The notes under the pieces are model-generated. The model had not been told where the DNA came from and ran no database searches. It was given only the letters and a program-made list of their open reading frames with translations. Source: Flavobacteriaceae bacterium CRH (GTDB lineage Bacteria > Bacteroidota > Bacteroidia > Flavobacteriales > Flavobacteriaceae). Taken from it: 64,000 nt of DNA. Of the stretch, positions 42,594 through 51,779 are shown piece by piece; the first letter of the stretch is position 1; each line of letters starts with the position of its first letter. The position numbers and the translations under genes are program-made. The stretch is from positions 28,468 through 92,467 of the forward strand of contig LMAJ01000030.1 of assembly GCA_001507425.1 (NCBI GenBank), written 5' to 3'.

Positions 42594-43691
42594 ATGATCA
42601 CAACAATAAGCATTCTTTTACTAGCCGTTCTTATGTATTTTTTATTACATCCAAGATTTGGAAAAAGACCTTCCGGCGAAAGACTCGCCTTAATACAAAA
42701 GTCGCCTCAATATAAAAACGGAAGATTCGAAAATAATAGTTTTACACCTGAACTTGCTGAAGGTTATGGTTATTTTGATGTTTTAAAAGATTTTTTTTTT
42801 AAGAAAGTAGACCGAAAAATCCCGACAGATAGTATTCCGTCTGTAAAAAACAATTTACATGAAATTCCGTTAGATCAGGATGTTATGGTTTGGTTTGGGC
42901 ATTCGTCTTATTACATTCAGCTTGCAGGAAAACGATTTTTAATAGATCCTGTTTTCAGCGGCAACGCCTCTCCTATTTACGGAACCACAAAGGCATTTCC
43001 AGGAACTGATATTTATACTGCTGACGATATTCCTGAAATTGATTATTTGTTGATTACGCACGATCATTATGACCATTTAGATTATAAAACGATCATGGAA
43101 TTGAAACCTAAAATTAAGAAAATAATTACCGCACTTGGCGTTGGTTCTCATTTTGAATTTTGGAAGTTTCCTGTCGAAAATATTATCGAAAAAGACTGGC
43201 ACGAAAAAATAGTATTAGATCAGAATTTAACGCTTTACACCACTCCATCAAGACATTTTTCGGGCAGAAGTATTAAGCGCTGCAACACACTTTGGACATC
43301 TTTTGTTTTAGAAACCCAGGATTTTAAAATGTATTTGGGCGGCGACAGCGGTTACGATTCGCACTTTAAGGAAATTGGAGATCAATTTGGTCCGTTTGAT
43401 ATTGCACTTATCGACAACGGTCAATATAATCCTGCGTGGAAATACATTCATAATTTGCCGGAAGATGTAATAAAAGCCATGAAAGATTTAAATGCTAAAA
43501 GAGTATTTCCGGTGCATTCATCAAAATTTGCATTGGCATTGCATGCCTGGGATGAACCGCTAATAAAAATAACAGAGTTGAATGCCAATTCAGAAAATCC
43601 TATTCCGCTGATTACGCCAAGAATTGGAGAATTAGTAGAACTCAAAAATGAAAATCAAGTATTTCAACAATGGTGGAAGGGGATTAAGTAA
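42594..43691 (+). CDS. MBL-fold metallohydrolase, NAPE-PLD/UlaG-like
   Basis: The product has 365 residues. A short N-terminal membrane anchor (1-18) is followed by the two-metal site His156-x-His158-x-Asp160-His161 (THDHYDHLD), MVWFGHSSYYIQLAG before it, RHFSGRS, YLGGDSGYD and PVHSSKFALALHAW after it. This is the pattern of NAPE-phospholipase D-like enzymes, which cleave phosphodiesters of lipids. It is the last gene of a three-gene run. Confidence 0.9.
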   Translation: MITTISILLLAVLMYFLLHPRFGKRPSGERLALIQKSPQYKNGRFENNSFTPELAEGYGYFDVLKDFFFKKVDRKIPTDSIPSVKNNLHEIPLDQDVMVWFGHSSYYIQLAGKRFLIDPVFSGNASPIYGTTKAFPGTDIYTADDIPEIDYLLITHDHYDHLDYKTIMELKPKIKKIITALGVGSHFEFWKFPVENIIEKDWHEKIVLDQNLTLYTTPSRHFSGRSIKRCNTLWTSFVLETQDFKMYLGGDSGYDSHFKEIGDQFGPFDIALIDNGQYNPAWKYIHNLPEDVIKAMKDLNAKRVFPVHSSKFALALHAWDEPLIKITELNANSENPIPLITPRIGELVELKNENQVFQQWWKGIK

Positions 43692-43726
43692 TTTTAGATT
43701 TTTGATTGCAGATTTTAGATTTTAGT

Positions 43727-43830
43727 CCCGAAGCCTCGGGATTAGATTGGAAACTGAGACTGAACTTATTATTGTACATATTTACTGCAACTTGCAATCT
43801 TTGTCAAAGTTTTTAAACTTTGACAAAGAT
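43727..43830 (+). terminator. Hairpins after the MBL gene
   Basis: CCCGA (43727-43731) pairs with TCGGG (43736-43740). ATCTTTGTCAAAGTTT (43797-43812) pairs perfectly with 43815-43830, leaving a 2-nt loop. The second is strong enough to stop RNA polymerase, although no T-run follows. Confidence 0.6.
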
Positions 43831-43892
43831 AACTTTACGTAAAAACTGAAACTTGAAACTAAAAAAACTTGAAACCTGAAACAAACCAGACT

Positions 43893-45017
43893 TTGAAACT
43901 AAAAATCACCTTTATAGCAATTGCTTTTCTGATAGCCTTAAATTGCTTCTCTCAAAACACCTACGTCTTTCTAGGAAGTTACAACCGTGATAAAGCGGCA
44001 GAATCTATTCAGGTTTATCAATTAGATACTTTAAACGGAAAACTAAGTAAAGTTACTTCAGCAAAAAATCTAATTAATCCGTCGTTTTTAACTTTATCTC
44101 CAAACGGAAAATTTCTTTACGATTGTACCGACACTAAAACACCAAATTCAGGAAGTGTCAGCAGTTTTGAATTTAGTCCTGAAAATAAATCCCTGACTTT
44201 TTTAAACAAGCAGGCAAGCGGAGGCGAAAATCCGGTTTATGTTTCGGTTCATAAAAGTGGTAAATGGCTTGTAAATGCGAATTATACAGAAGGAAGTGTT
44301 TCGGTTCATCCGCTATTAGAAAATGGAAAAATTGATTCGCTTGCGCAGAATTTTCAATATACAGACGGAAGTATTCATAAAGAAAGACAAACCCGTTCTC
44401 ACGTTCATTCGGCTGTGTTTTCACCTCAAAACGATTATTTGTTCCTGCCTGATTTAGGCGCAGATAAAATACGCTGTTATCAGTTTGATGAAAATCAGAA
44501 TCAGCCTTTAATCGAAACAAAAAATCCTTTTACCAAAACAGATTTAGAAGCCGGACCAAGACATTTTACTTTTCATCCCAATCAGAAATTTGGTTATTGC
44601 ATTGAGGAAATGGCCGGAGCAATAAGCGTTTATCAATATCAAAGTGGAATTCTAACTAAAATTCAGCGCATCAATACACATCCTGATAAAATTACAGAAG
44701 GTTTTGAAAGTTCTGATATTCATATTTCGCCTGACGGAAAATTTCTCTACGCCACAAACCGTGGGAAAGAAAACAATATTGCTATTTTTGCAATCGATGA
44801 AAATGGCTTTTTAAAAAACATAGGTTATCAATCGACTTTAGGAAAACATCCGAGAATTTTTGCCATCGATGAAACCGGAAAATTCGTAATTGCAACGAAT
44901 GTTATTTCCGGAAATGTGATCGTTTTTAGAAGAAATGAAAAAACCGGATTACTTAAAAAAGTTGGTAAAGAAATTAAAATGGAGAATGTTTCCTGTGTTC
45001 AGATTAAGAAAATTTAA
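43893..45017 (+). CDS. Secreted lactonase-family beta-propeller (6-phosphogluconolactonase-like)
   Basis: The product has 374 residues from TTG 43893, which gives a clean signal peptide (MKLKITFIAIAFLIALNCFS). The longer TTG start at 43869 lies in the GAAACTTGAAAC-type repeat. No ATG is available near the start. YbhE/PgL-type seven-blade propeller features are QNTYVFLGSYNRDK, LSPNGKFLYDCTD, SHVHSAVFSPQNDYLFLPDL and GPRHFTFHPNQKFGYCIEE. Since the protein is exported, the substrate is not the cytoplasmic sugar phosphate. Confidence 0.85.
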   Translation: MKLKITFIAIAFLIALNCFSQNTYVFLGSYNRDKAAESIQVYQLDTLNGKLSKVTSAKNLINPSFLTLSPNGKFLYDCTDTKTPNSGSVSSFEFSPENKSLTFLNKQASGGENPVYVSVHKSGKWLVNANYTEGSVSVHPLLENGKIDSLAQNFQYTDGSIHKERQTRSHVHSAVFSPQNDYLFLPDLGADKIRCYQFDENQNQPLIETKNPFTKTDLEAGPRHFTFHPNQKFGYCIEEMAGAISVYQYQSGILTKIQRINTHPDKITEGFESSDIHISPDGKFLYATNRGKENNIAIFAIDENGFLKNIGYQSTLGKHPRIFAIDETGKFVIATNVISGNVIVFRRNEKTGLLKKVGKEIKMENVSCVQIKKI

Positions 45018-45080
45018 TTTTTATTTCACGCTGATTTTTTTGCGGATTTGAGCAGATTAATGCAGATTTTTATTCTCATT

Positions 45081-45113
45081 TTGTGTCATTTCTACAGAGG
45101 AGAAATGACACAA
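45081..45113. repeat. Perfect 13-bp inverted repeat
   Basis: TTGTGTCATTTCT (45081-45093) pairs with AGAAATGACACAA (45101-45113) with a 7-nt loop. GAAATGACACAACTTT also occurs at 1853-1868 before the sulfatase leader. It is probably a dispersed palindromic element, here between the lactonase and LOG genes. Confidence 0.7.
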
Positions 45114-45220
45114 CTTTGTAGTTTTATAGTGAAATAAGATAAAAACTGCAAAAAAAATCATTTTTAATCCTCTAATCTGTGGCAAAAAAACACAAATTAC
45201 AAAAACAATAAATTACAACA

Positions 45221-45802
45221 ATGAAAAGAATTACAGTTTTCTGCGGATCAAGTTTTGGTTCTGAAGAAATTTACAAAGAACAGGCAACTTTGCTCGGACA
45301 AACATTAGCAAAACAAAATATAGAATTGGTTTATGGCGGTGCAAACGTAGGTTTGATGGGCGCTGTTGCTGATGGAATTTTAAATGAAGGCGGAAAAGCA
45401 ATTGGTGTACTTCCCGATTTTTTAAGATCAAAAGAAATTGCGCACTTGGGTTTAACCGAATTAATTTTGGTAGAAAGTATGCACGAAAGAAAAACCAAAA
45501 TGAATGATTTATGCGATGGCGTTATCGCGCTTCCGGGCGGTTTTGGAACGCTTGAAGAACTTTTTGAAATGCTAACCTGGGGACAATTAGGATTGCACAA
45601 AAAGCCAATCGCCATTTTAAACATCAATGGTTTTTATGATTCCTTAATTGAACTGACAAAAGTTATGGTCGATAAAGGCTTATTGAAAGAAGTAAACCAA
45701 AAAATGCTTTTGGTAAGCGACAACATTGAAGATTTACTGGAACAAATGAAAAATTATGTTGCCCCTACAGTTGGAAAATGGGTTGACAAGGAAAAGCTAT
45801 GA
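45221..45802 (+). CDS. LOG-family protein (TIGR00730, nucleoside 5'-monophosphate phosphoribohydrolase)
   Basis: The product has 193 residues. The Rossmann-like start is ITVFCGSSFG, with VYGGANVGLMGAVADG and the signature PGGFGTLEE (105-113) after Arg90-Lys91. LOG enzymes remove the base from cytokinin nucleotides or from AMP. In bacteria the role is often nucleotide salvage. Confidence 0.93.
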   Translation: MKRITVFCGSSFGSEEIYKEQATLLGQTLAKQNIELVYGGANVGLMGAVADGILNEGGKAIGVLPDFLRSKEIAHLGLTELILVESMHERKTKMNDLCDGVIALPGGFGTLEELFEMLTWGQLGLHKKPIAILNINGFYDSLIELTKVMVDKGLLKEVNQKMLLVSDNIEDLLEQMKNYVAPTVGKWVDKEKL

Positions 45803-45928
45803 GTTAGAAGTTATGCGTTTTTACATATTTGTTAAGGTTTGAAAAATCACAAAATATAGTATTATATTTACATATTAACTCCCCAAAACTTCTAACATTT
45901 AACCTTTAACTTCTAACTAAAAAAAGGA

Positions 45929-46396
45929 ATGAAAACAGAAAACAACAAATTCGCAAAAGCTGAAATGCTGATTAGAAAACCTGTTTCAGAAGTTTTTCAG
46001 GCTTTTATTGATCCGGAAATAACCAGCAAATTTTGGTTTACAAAAGGTTCAGGAAAATTAGAACAAGATCAAAAAACAGAATGGACTTGGGAAATGTATG
46101 GCTTTTCGCTTTCTGTTTTGACGCATGTTTTACAGGAAAATAAAAAAATTGTAATAGAATGGGGAGATCCTGATGAAACTACTTTAGTCGAATGGATTTT
46201 TACTCCACTAGATGAAAATGAAACTTTTGTAAGCATTACCAATTCGGGTCTAAAAGGCGATGCCGATAAAATTATAGATCAGGTTCGAAACTCAACAGAA
46301 GGTTTTACTTTGGTTCTCGCCGGCGCAAAAGCGTATTTAGAACATAAAATTCAACTGAATTTAGTTTTAGATCGCTTTCCGAAAGGAATTGCATAG
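45929..46396 (+). CDS. SRPBCC (AHSA1-like) domain protein
   Basis: The product has 155 residues. RKPVSEVFQAFIDPEITSKF then WFTKGSG, WTWEMYGFSLSVLTHVL and IEWGDPDETTLVEWIFTPL are the usual START-like/AHSA1 features. The fold binds hydrophobic ligands in a deep cavity. There is no signal peptide. Function is unknown. Confidence 0.88.
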   Translation: MKTENNKFAKAEMLIRKPVSEVFQAFIDPEITSKFWFTKGSGKLEQDQKTEWTWEMYGFSLSVLTHVLQENKKIVIEWGDPDETTLVEWIFTPLDENETFVSITNSGLKGDADKIIDQVRNSTEGFTLVLAGAKAYLEHKIQLNLVLDRFPKGIA

Positions 46397-46403
46397 GTTA
46401 ATT

Positions 46404-46470
46404 TTGTTTCAGGTTTCAGGTTTCAGGTTCCGTACAGAACGTGAAACTTGAAACCTGAAACCTGAAACAA
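46404..46470. repeat. 22-bp inverted repeat built of GTTTCAG words
   Basis: Arms at 46404-46425 and 46449-46470 are perfect complements; each is made of GTTTCAG or CTGAAAC repeated every 7 bp. The same word family occurs at 43846-43880 upstream of the lactonase. It lies between the SRPBCC and the second DUF1801 gene. Confidence 0.75.
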
Positions 46471-46483
46471 AAAAACAAAACTC

Positions 46484-46852
46484 ATGGAGACGAAGAAACC
46501 AGAAAATATTAATGAATACATTGGAGGTTTTCCGAATGAAGTTCAGGAAATCCTCGAAAAAATCAGAGACACCATTCAGAAAGCAGCGCCGGATGCCAAA
46601 GAAAAAATCAGTTATTCGATGCCTGCATTTGAGCAAAAAGGAATTGTGGTGTATTTTGCCGCATTTAAAAATCATATTGGTTTATATGCTTTGCCGAGTG
46701 GTCATGAAGCTTTTAAAGAAGAACTTTCTAAATATAAAACCGGAAAAGGCTCTGTTCAGTTTCCTTTAAATAAGCCTATGCCCTTTGATTTAATAACAAA
46801 AATCGTTAAATTTAGGGTAAAGGAAAATTTGGCAAAACCAAAAAAGAAATAA
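46484..46852 (+). CDS. DUF1801/YdhG-type protein (second)
   Basis: The product has 122 residues. It starts KPENINEYIGGFPNEVQEIL, followed by IRDTIQKAAPDAKEKISYSM then PAFEQKGIVVYFAAFKNHIG and a closing PLNKPMPFDLITKIVKFRV. This is the iron-chaperone-like (frataxin fold) version of DUF1801. It lies 6 bp before the LigT gene. Confidence 0.88.
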   Translation: METKKPENINEYIGGFPNEVQEILEKIRDTIQKAAPDAKEKISYSMPAFEQKGIVVYFAAFKNHIGLYALPSGHEAFKEELSKYKTGKGSVQFPLNKPMPFDLITKIVKFRVKENLAKPKKK

Positions 46853-46858
46853 CTCTAA

Positions 46859-47542
46859 ATGAATTTACCCGAACATTATAATCAACTTTATATAAAATCT
46901 TCTGAAGCTATTTTGAGTGGCAATTACAATATTGATTCTCAAATTAATAACGCATCAGATTCCCGATTTGGTGTTACGCTGCTTATTCGTCCAAGCGAAA
47001 GTATCAAAGCTAACATTCAGGAGTTTATTGATGAATTACAAGCCGTTGATGATACACAATACTATTATCCGGATTCTGATATTCATATTACGGTGATGGG
47101 TATTATTTCCTGTTATGAAGGTTTTGCTTTAGATCAAATTTCGATTAAAGATTATATCGAAATCATTCAAAGATCTTTGGTCGGCATAGATCACATTAAA
47201 ATTGATTTTAAAGGCGTAACAGCTTCTCCGTCTGCTATAATGGTTCAGGGTTTTCCAACGGATGAATCGTTGACTAATTTAAGAAATAAATTGCGCGCGA
47301 ATTTTAAAGCATCGGCCTTAGAGCAAAGTATTGATAGCCGTTATGAAATTTCGACAGCACATGCTACGATTATGCGATTTCAGGAAAAACTCGAAAATCC
47401 GGATAAATTAATTGCTGTTGCAGAAAAATTCCGTGATCATAATTTTGGAGAATTTACGGTAGATAAACTCGAATTAGTTTATAATGATTGGTATCAGAGA
47501 GCTAAAAATACAATTGATTTATGTGATTTTTATTTAAGATAA
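46859..47542 (+). CDS. 2H phosphoesterase (LigT/2'-5' RNA ligase-like)
   Basis: The product has 227 residues. The two HxT motifs are at His76-Thr78 (SDIHITVMG) and His168-Thr170 (STAHATIMR). These enzymes open 2',3'-cyclic phosphates or act on similar bonds in RNA or nucleotides. The length is slightly above bacterial ThpR. It is coupled to the DUF1801 gene (6-bp gap). Confidence 0.85.
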   Translation: MNLPEHYNQLYIKSSEAILSGNYNIDSQINNASDSRFGVTLLIRPSESIKANIQEFIDELQAVDDTQYYYPDSDIHITVMGIISCYEGFALDQISIKDYIEIIQRSLVGIDHIKIDFKGVTASPSAIMVQGFPTDESLTNLRNKLRANFKASALEQSIDSRYEISTAHATIMRFQEKLENPDKLIAVAEKFRDHNFGEFTVDKLELVYNDWYQRAKNTIDLCDFYLR

Positions 47543-47655
47543 ATCATAAATTCAACATCTTTTAATTTTGTTAATAAAACTTAGAATTTGAAAAAATTAA
47601 GCCTTATGAATTCCGCTATCTTTGAGTTTTAAAACTCAAAAAAACAGATACTGAA

Positions 47656-48762
47656 GTGCAAAAAAAATTATACGGATTAGATCATTTAAGGGCTTTTGCA
47701 ATCTGTTTTGTTTTCTTATTTCATTATCAAATCCCGGTTTTTGGACATCCGGAATGGTTACAAAATTTTGCGAAATTTGGATGGACCGGCGTTGATTTAT
47801 TTTTTGTTTTGAGCGGATTTTTAATTTCTTCACAACTCTTTTTTCAAATTAAAAACGGCGTAGAAATTTCTTTTAAAGATTTCTTTTTAAAACGTTTTTT
47901 CAGAATATTGCCACTCTTTTGGTTTGTAACAGCAATTTATTTTCTTGTGCCGGTATTTAGAGAAAGAGAAGCGCTTCCTCCATTGTGGAAATTTTTAACT
48001 TTTACTCAAAATTTCGGATTGAACCTTCAGGATTTTGGAACATTTTCTCACTGCTGGTCGCTTTGTGTCGAAGAACATTTTTATTTCCTTTTACCAATTG
48101 TGCTAATCTTTCTGCAGGCAACTAAACTTTTCCGTAAATCGTATTGGATTTTAATTTTGCTATTCGTTTTTGGTTTAGCAATTCGTTTTTACAGTTGGGA
48201 AAATTTATACTTGCCCAATAGTAACAAAGATGATGGATGGCTTTTTTGGTATAAATTTATCTATTATCCAACGTATAATCGCTTAGACGGACTTTTAATA
48301 GGAGTTTCTATTGCAGCAATTTATCAATTTTTGCCCAACCTTTGGGATAAGCTTTCCAAGTTTGGAAATCATTTTTTAGTACTTAGCGTATTGATTTTGA
48401 CAGGTGCATATTTTTTATGTGAAGAAGAAAAATCACTTTACGCATCCGTTTTCGGATTTCCATTAATCGGGTTGGGTTACGGCTTTATGGTTTTAAGTTC
48501 TGTTTGTCCATCAAGCTTTTTATACAGATGGAATTCTAAATTTACAACTATGATTGCAACACTATCGTACGGGATTTATTTAACGCACAAAGGGATTATT
48601 CATCTTACGCAGCAACTTTTGTTACGTTTTAATGTAGATGTCAACAATAATCTAACACTAATCATTTGTATTTTAGCCTGTATATTAATTGCCTATATAC
48701 TTCATAAAGTTATCGAAAAGCCTTTTATGGAATTAAGAATAAAGTACATGACATCTAAATAA
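47656..48762 (+). CDS. Membrane acyltransferase (acyltransferase_3/OafA-like)
   Basis: The product has 368 residues from GTG 47656. The start YGLDHLRAFAICFVFLFHY contains the conserved Arg and His; FGWTGVDLFFVLSGFLIS and CWSLCVEEHFYFLLP follow. About ten membrane helices are seen. It transfers acetyl or other acyl groups to a surface sugar or lipid. There is no SGNH domain. No glycan cluster is next to it, so the target is unknown. Confidence 0.9.
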   Translation: MQKKLYGLDHLRAFAICFVFLFHYQIPVFGHPEWLQNFAKFGWTGVDLFFVLSGFLISSQLFFQIKNGVEISFKDFFLKRFFRILPLFWFVTAIYFLVPVFREREALPPLWKFLTFTQNFGLNLQDFGTFSHCWSLCVEEHFYFLLPIVLIFLQATKLFRKSYWILILLFVFGLAIRFYSWENLYLPNSNKDDGWLFWYKFIYYPTYNRLDGLLIGVSIAAIYQFLPNLWDKLSKFGNHFLVLSVLILTGAYFLCEEEKSLYASVFGFPLIGLGYGFMVLSSVCPSSFLYRWNSKFTTMIATLSYGIYLTHKGIIHLTQQLLLRFNVDVNNNLTLIICILACILIAYILHKVIEKPFMELRIKYMTSK

Positions 48763-48779
48763 TTTCTATTTAAGATATA

Positions 48780-49142
48780 TCATTTAAACGATCCAAAATG
48801 CCATAAAATTCCTGACGGATCATGCAGAAAACATTCCCTTCCCCAATCTAAATCACGAATGGGAGTTAATTTTACAGTTGGATATTTTTCTGGAAGGTTC
48901 AATGCTAAAAGTTCCTTATAATAACGGTCGACATCATCAACTTCTAGAAAAATCATGGTATTTTCAATCCATTCTTTGGCGTAATAATCCTGAAGATAAA
49001 AGGCAGTTTCTTCCGATTTAAAAACAGAAAAATTAGCTTCTAAAACGGTTTCTTCGAAGCCCAAACTTTTATAAAAACTTCTGGAGATTTGGAAATCTTT
49101 AGCGCCAATAAATGGTCGGATTGATTTGATTTTGTGGTTCAT
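48780..49142 (-). CDS. VOC-superfamily (glyoxalase-like) protein
   Basis: The product has 120 residues with two beta-alpha-beta-beta-beta halves: IKSIRPFIGAKDFQISRSFY then KSLGFEETV, and IFLEVDDVDRYYKELLAL to LDWGRECFLHDPSGILWHFG. Metal-site residues are not all obvious, so it may bind rather than turn over a ligand. It is the last gene of a minus-strand run after the antiporter and the 43-residue peptide. Confidence 0.85.
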   Translation of the reverse strand: MNHKIKSIRPFIGAKDFQISRSFYKSLGFEETVLEANFSVFKSEETAFYLQDYYAKEWIENTMIFLEVDDVDRYYKELLALNLPEKYPTVKLTPIRDLDWGRECFLHDPSGILWHFGSFK

Positions 49143-49157
49143 TTATTTCGTTTTGAA

Positions 49158-49289
49158 TTATTCTTCAACAATCACCCAGCCAGGATCAGCCTTATTTATA
49201 AGTTCTTCAGCTTTTTTCATTTTATTTTGTGCAGTTGCTACAAAAGTTATAAATATCAAAACTATTATTAATGGAAACTTTCGTGTCAT
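49158..49289 (-). CDS. Small secreted peptide (43 aa), possibly truncated
   Basis: ATG at 49289-49287 to TAA at 49160-49158. Residues 1-20 (TRKFPLIIVLIFITFVATA) are a clear signal peptide, leaving about 23 residues: QNKMKKAEELINKADPGWVI then VEE. The gene fits between the antiporter (27 bp) and the VOC gene (15 bp) in the same direction, and codon use is normal. The mature part looks like the start of a larger secreted protein, so it is either a real small peptide or a truncated gene. Confidence 0.65.
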   Translation of the reverse strand: MTRKFPLIIVLIFITFVATAQNKMKKAEELINKADPGWVIVEE

Positions 49290-49316
49290 TATTTGATTTG
49301 TAAATATTTATTTCCT

Positions 49317-51461
49317 TTACCCCTTAAAAATACTTCCCAAACCTCTACCAATCTGTTCAATAGCTTCAAGACCTTTTGTAAGTGGCGTTGCGGTAAAATC
49401 CTCGTACGCATCCATCGCCGTTACTTTATTATCATCTTGCGGATAAACTAAAATCAGGTTATTGTCATCAAATGATTTTTCGAATTTTTGAGGCAGTTTA
49501 TCAAAAATCGATTGGTACGAAACAGAACCTTTTCGGGATAAATTGAAAACAATTAAATCGGTTGGTTTTATTTCATCAGATATTGATTCAAAATCTTCCC
49601 AATCCATTATGCTTTTAAAACCTAATTTTGCATTTAGCTTCAAATTAGTAGCAATTTGTAAAATCGTTTGGTGGGTTTTATATTCGGCATAAATCACAAT
49701 CGGAATACTGAGTTCCTGCGATAACCTACAGATTTTCTGCAATAAAAGATGAAATCCAATTCCTCTTTCAGAAAAAGGCGGACAAACAAAAACCAGTCTT
49801 TTTTCTTCTATAAATGTTTTCTGAAACCTGCAGATGAACAAACTTTTGTCAACATTATTGATTATTGAATCTACGTTTTCCCCAAAAATTTTATCAAGAA
49901 AACCTGTTTTTCTCGGCCAGCCTACAATTACAATATCCGACATGATTTCTTTGGAAGTCCTCGCAATTCCGCTCGCCGGATTATGGTCGATTCTGGCAAT
50001 GGTATTAATCTTAACTTCTGAAGCTGAACCCTGAATGACGAATTTATCAACAGCTTTTCGGTACTTCAAAATATTAATTTCTGCCTGATCATTATTCGGA
50101 ACAATCGTTAACAATGTCACCGGATTGGTTGATTTTTTATCTTTAATTAAAAGTGCAAAATCTAAAAGGCTCGCCGTCGCAGAAGTTTTCGCTAGCGGAA
50201 TCAGAATATGTTCTTCAAGAATCTGATCTCGACTGGCATCTTCATGCGAAACTTCTTCTTCGCAAATTGCAATTTTTTTCGCTGCTTTTTCTGTAGCAAA
50301 AGACGCTACAATACAGGTAATTAATATCAGGATAATAGTTCCGTTTAAGATATTTTCATCGAGAATTTTAGCTTTAAATCCAACCAAAATAACCGCCAGT
50401 GTTGCCGCTGCATGCGCACTGCTTAATCCGAAAATAAGCTGTCTTTCGGTTTTGGTATATTTAAAAACAATCTGAGTAAAAAATGCTGCAATCCATTTTC
50501 CAAAAATAGCGACAACACTCAAGGTTCCTGCCACAATCAGCGCCGTTGGACCACTTAAAATCACACTGATATCGACCAGCATTCCCACAGAAATCAGGAA
50601 AAAAGGAATAAACAACGAATTCCCGATAAACTCAATTCTGTTCATTAAAGCTGATGATTGCGGAATTAACGGATTCAGTGCCAAACCGGCAACGAACGCG
50701 CCAATGATAGGCTCTACTCCTGCCACTTGCGCCAAAAATGCCGCAAAGAAAACGACTGAAAGTACAAAGATATAATGGGCGTGTTTCTCACTTTCTAATT
50801 TTTTAAAGAACCATTTTGCAATTCTCGGAATTAACAAAAACATAATCGCTGAGAAAATCACTAATGAAACACCTAATTTTATCCAGAAAGCCTGATTCAG
50901 GTTTCCCTGGCTGCTTCCCATAATTACGGCCAGAATAATCAAAACGGCTGTGTCAGTTAAAATAGTTCCTCCAACAGTAATGGCAACAGCCTGATTTTTT
51001 GCAATTCCCATTTTGCTTACAATTGGATATGCCACCAAAGTGTGGGTTGCAAACATACTTGCCGTTAAAAAACTGGCATTAAAATCATATTGCAGCAAAT
51101 AAAAACAAACCGGAAATCCTATTGAAAGTGGAAATATAAACGTAAAAAAACCGAATAATAAACTCTTGTTTCGGTTGGCTTTAAACTCATTCATATCGAG
51201 TTCTAAACCTGCAATAAACATAATATAAAGTAATCCGATGGTTGAAAATAAATCGACTGCTGAGTTTTTAGCCAGAATATTAAGTCCGTGAGGACCAATA
51301 ATTACGCCTGAAATAATTAAGCCAATAATGCCGGGAATGTTTATTTTTTTGAGTAAAATTGGAGACAACAAAATAATGAAAAGTATCAACGAGAAAATCA
51401 ATACTGGGTTGTTAAGCGGTAACTCGAATTCTTGTAAAAAATGCTTGAAAAATTCTATCAT
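49317..51461 (-). CDS. CPA2-type cation:proton antiporter with C-terminal USP-like region
   Basis: The product has 714 residues. Residues 1-390 form about 12 membrane helices with NhaP/KefB-like features (IPGIIGLIISGVIIGPHGLN, AGLELDMNEFKANR, SMFATHTLVAYPIVSKMG, FVAGLALNPLIPQ). Residues 420-714 form a cytoplasmic part resembling tandem universal-stress-protein domains (HILIPLAKTSATASLLDFAL; DIVIVGWPRKTG). It exchanges sodium or potassium for protons. The USP part may bind nucleotide and regulate it. Confidence 0.92.
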   Translation of the reverse strand: MIEFFKHFLQEFELPLNNPVLIFSLILFIILLSPILLKKINIPGIIGLIISGVIIGPHGLNILAKNSAVDLFSTIGLLYIMFIAGLELDMNEFKANRNKSLLFGFFTFIFPLSIGFPVCFYLLQYDFNASFLTASMFATHTLVAYPIVSKMGIAKNQAVAITVGGTILTDTAVLIILAVIMGSSQGNLNQAFWIKLGVSLVIFSAIMFLLIPRIAKWFFKKLESEKHAHYIFVLSVVFFAAFLAQVAGVEPIIGAFVAGLALNPLIPQSSALMNRIEFIGNSLFIPFFLISVGMLVDISVILSGPTALIVAGTLSVVAIFGKWIAAFFTQIVFKYTKTERQLIFGLSSAHAAATLAVILVGFKAKILDENILNGTIILILITCIVASFATEKAAKKIAICEEEVSHEDASRDQILEEHILIPLAKTSATASLLDFALLIKDKKSTNPVTLLTIVPNNDQAEINILKYRKAVDKFVIQGSASEVKINTIARIDHNPASGIARTSKEIMSDIVIVGWPRKTGFLDKIFGENVDSIINNVDKSLFICRFQKTFIEEKRLVFVCPPFSERGIGFHLLLQKICRLSQELSIPIVIYAEYKTHQTILQIATNLKLNAKLGFKSIMDWEDFESISDEIKPTDLIVFNLSRKGSVSYQSIFDKLPQKFEKSFDDNNLILVYPQDDNKVTAMDAYEDFTATPLTKGLEAIEQIGRGLGSIFKG

Positions 51462-51779
51462 AATGTAATTTTATCTTCTTTGTGATATTTTAACTTTCGT
51501 AAAAAGAGATATAAAAATTAAAATAAAATTCAGAAGTTGTGTTTTATCCAACTCATTTAAATTGCTAAAATAATTGGATTTTTTAGTGATTGCTTCTTTA
51601 CAAAAATACCTAAAAAATATGCGAACTCTCTACGAAAACCGCATATTAACCATTTAAATTTATTTCATTGCCAAATTATTAAAATTTAATATTTATTTTA
51701 ACAAAACCGCAACATTAACAAATGAAAACAAAACATCTTTGCATTATTCAATTATCTTTGTCTTAATAAAAATTGAACA
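51462..51779 (+). promoter_or_regulatory. sdaA upstream region with candidate -7 box
   Basis: This region of over 300 bp has no gene. TATCTTTG at 51753-51760 fits TAnnTTTG, 19 nt before the sdaA ATG; a near match CATCTTTG lies at 51734-51741. No good -33 element is seen for either. The rest is an AT-rich spacer between the divergent antiporter and sdaA genes and must contain both promoters. Confidence 0.42.

Noticed and set aside
44173..44520. 115-residue frame opposite the lactonase gene
   Set aside because: It is a shadow of the coding strand; no signal peptide, domain or neighbour supports it.
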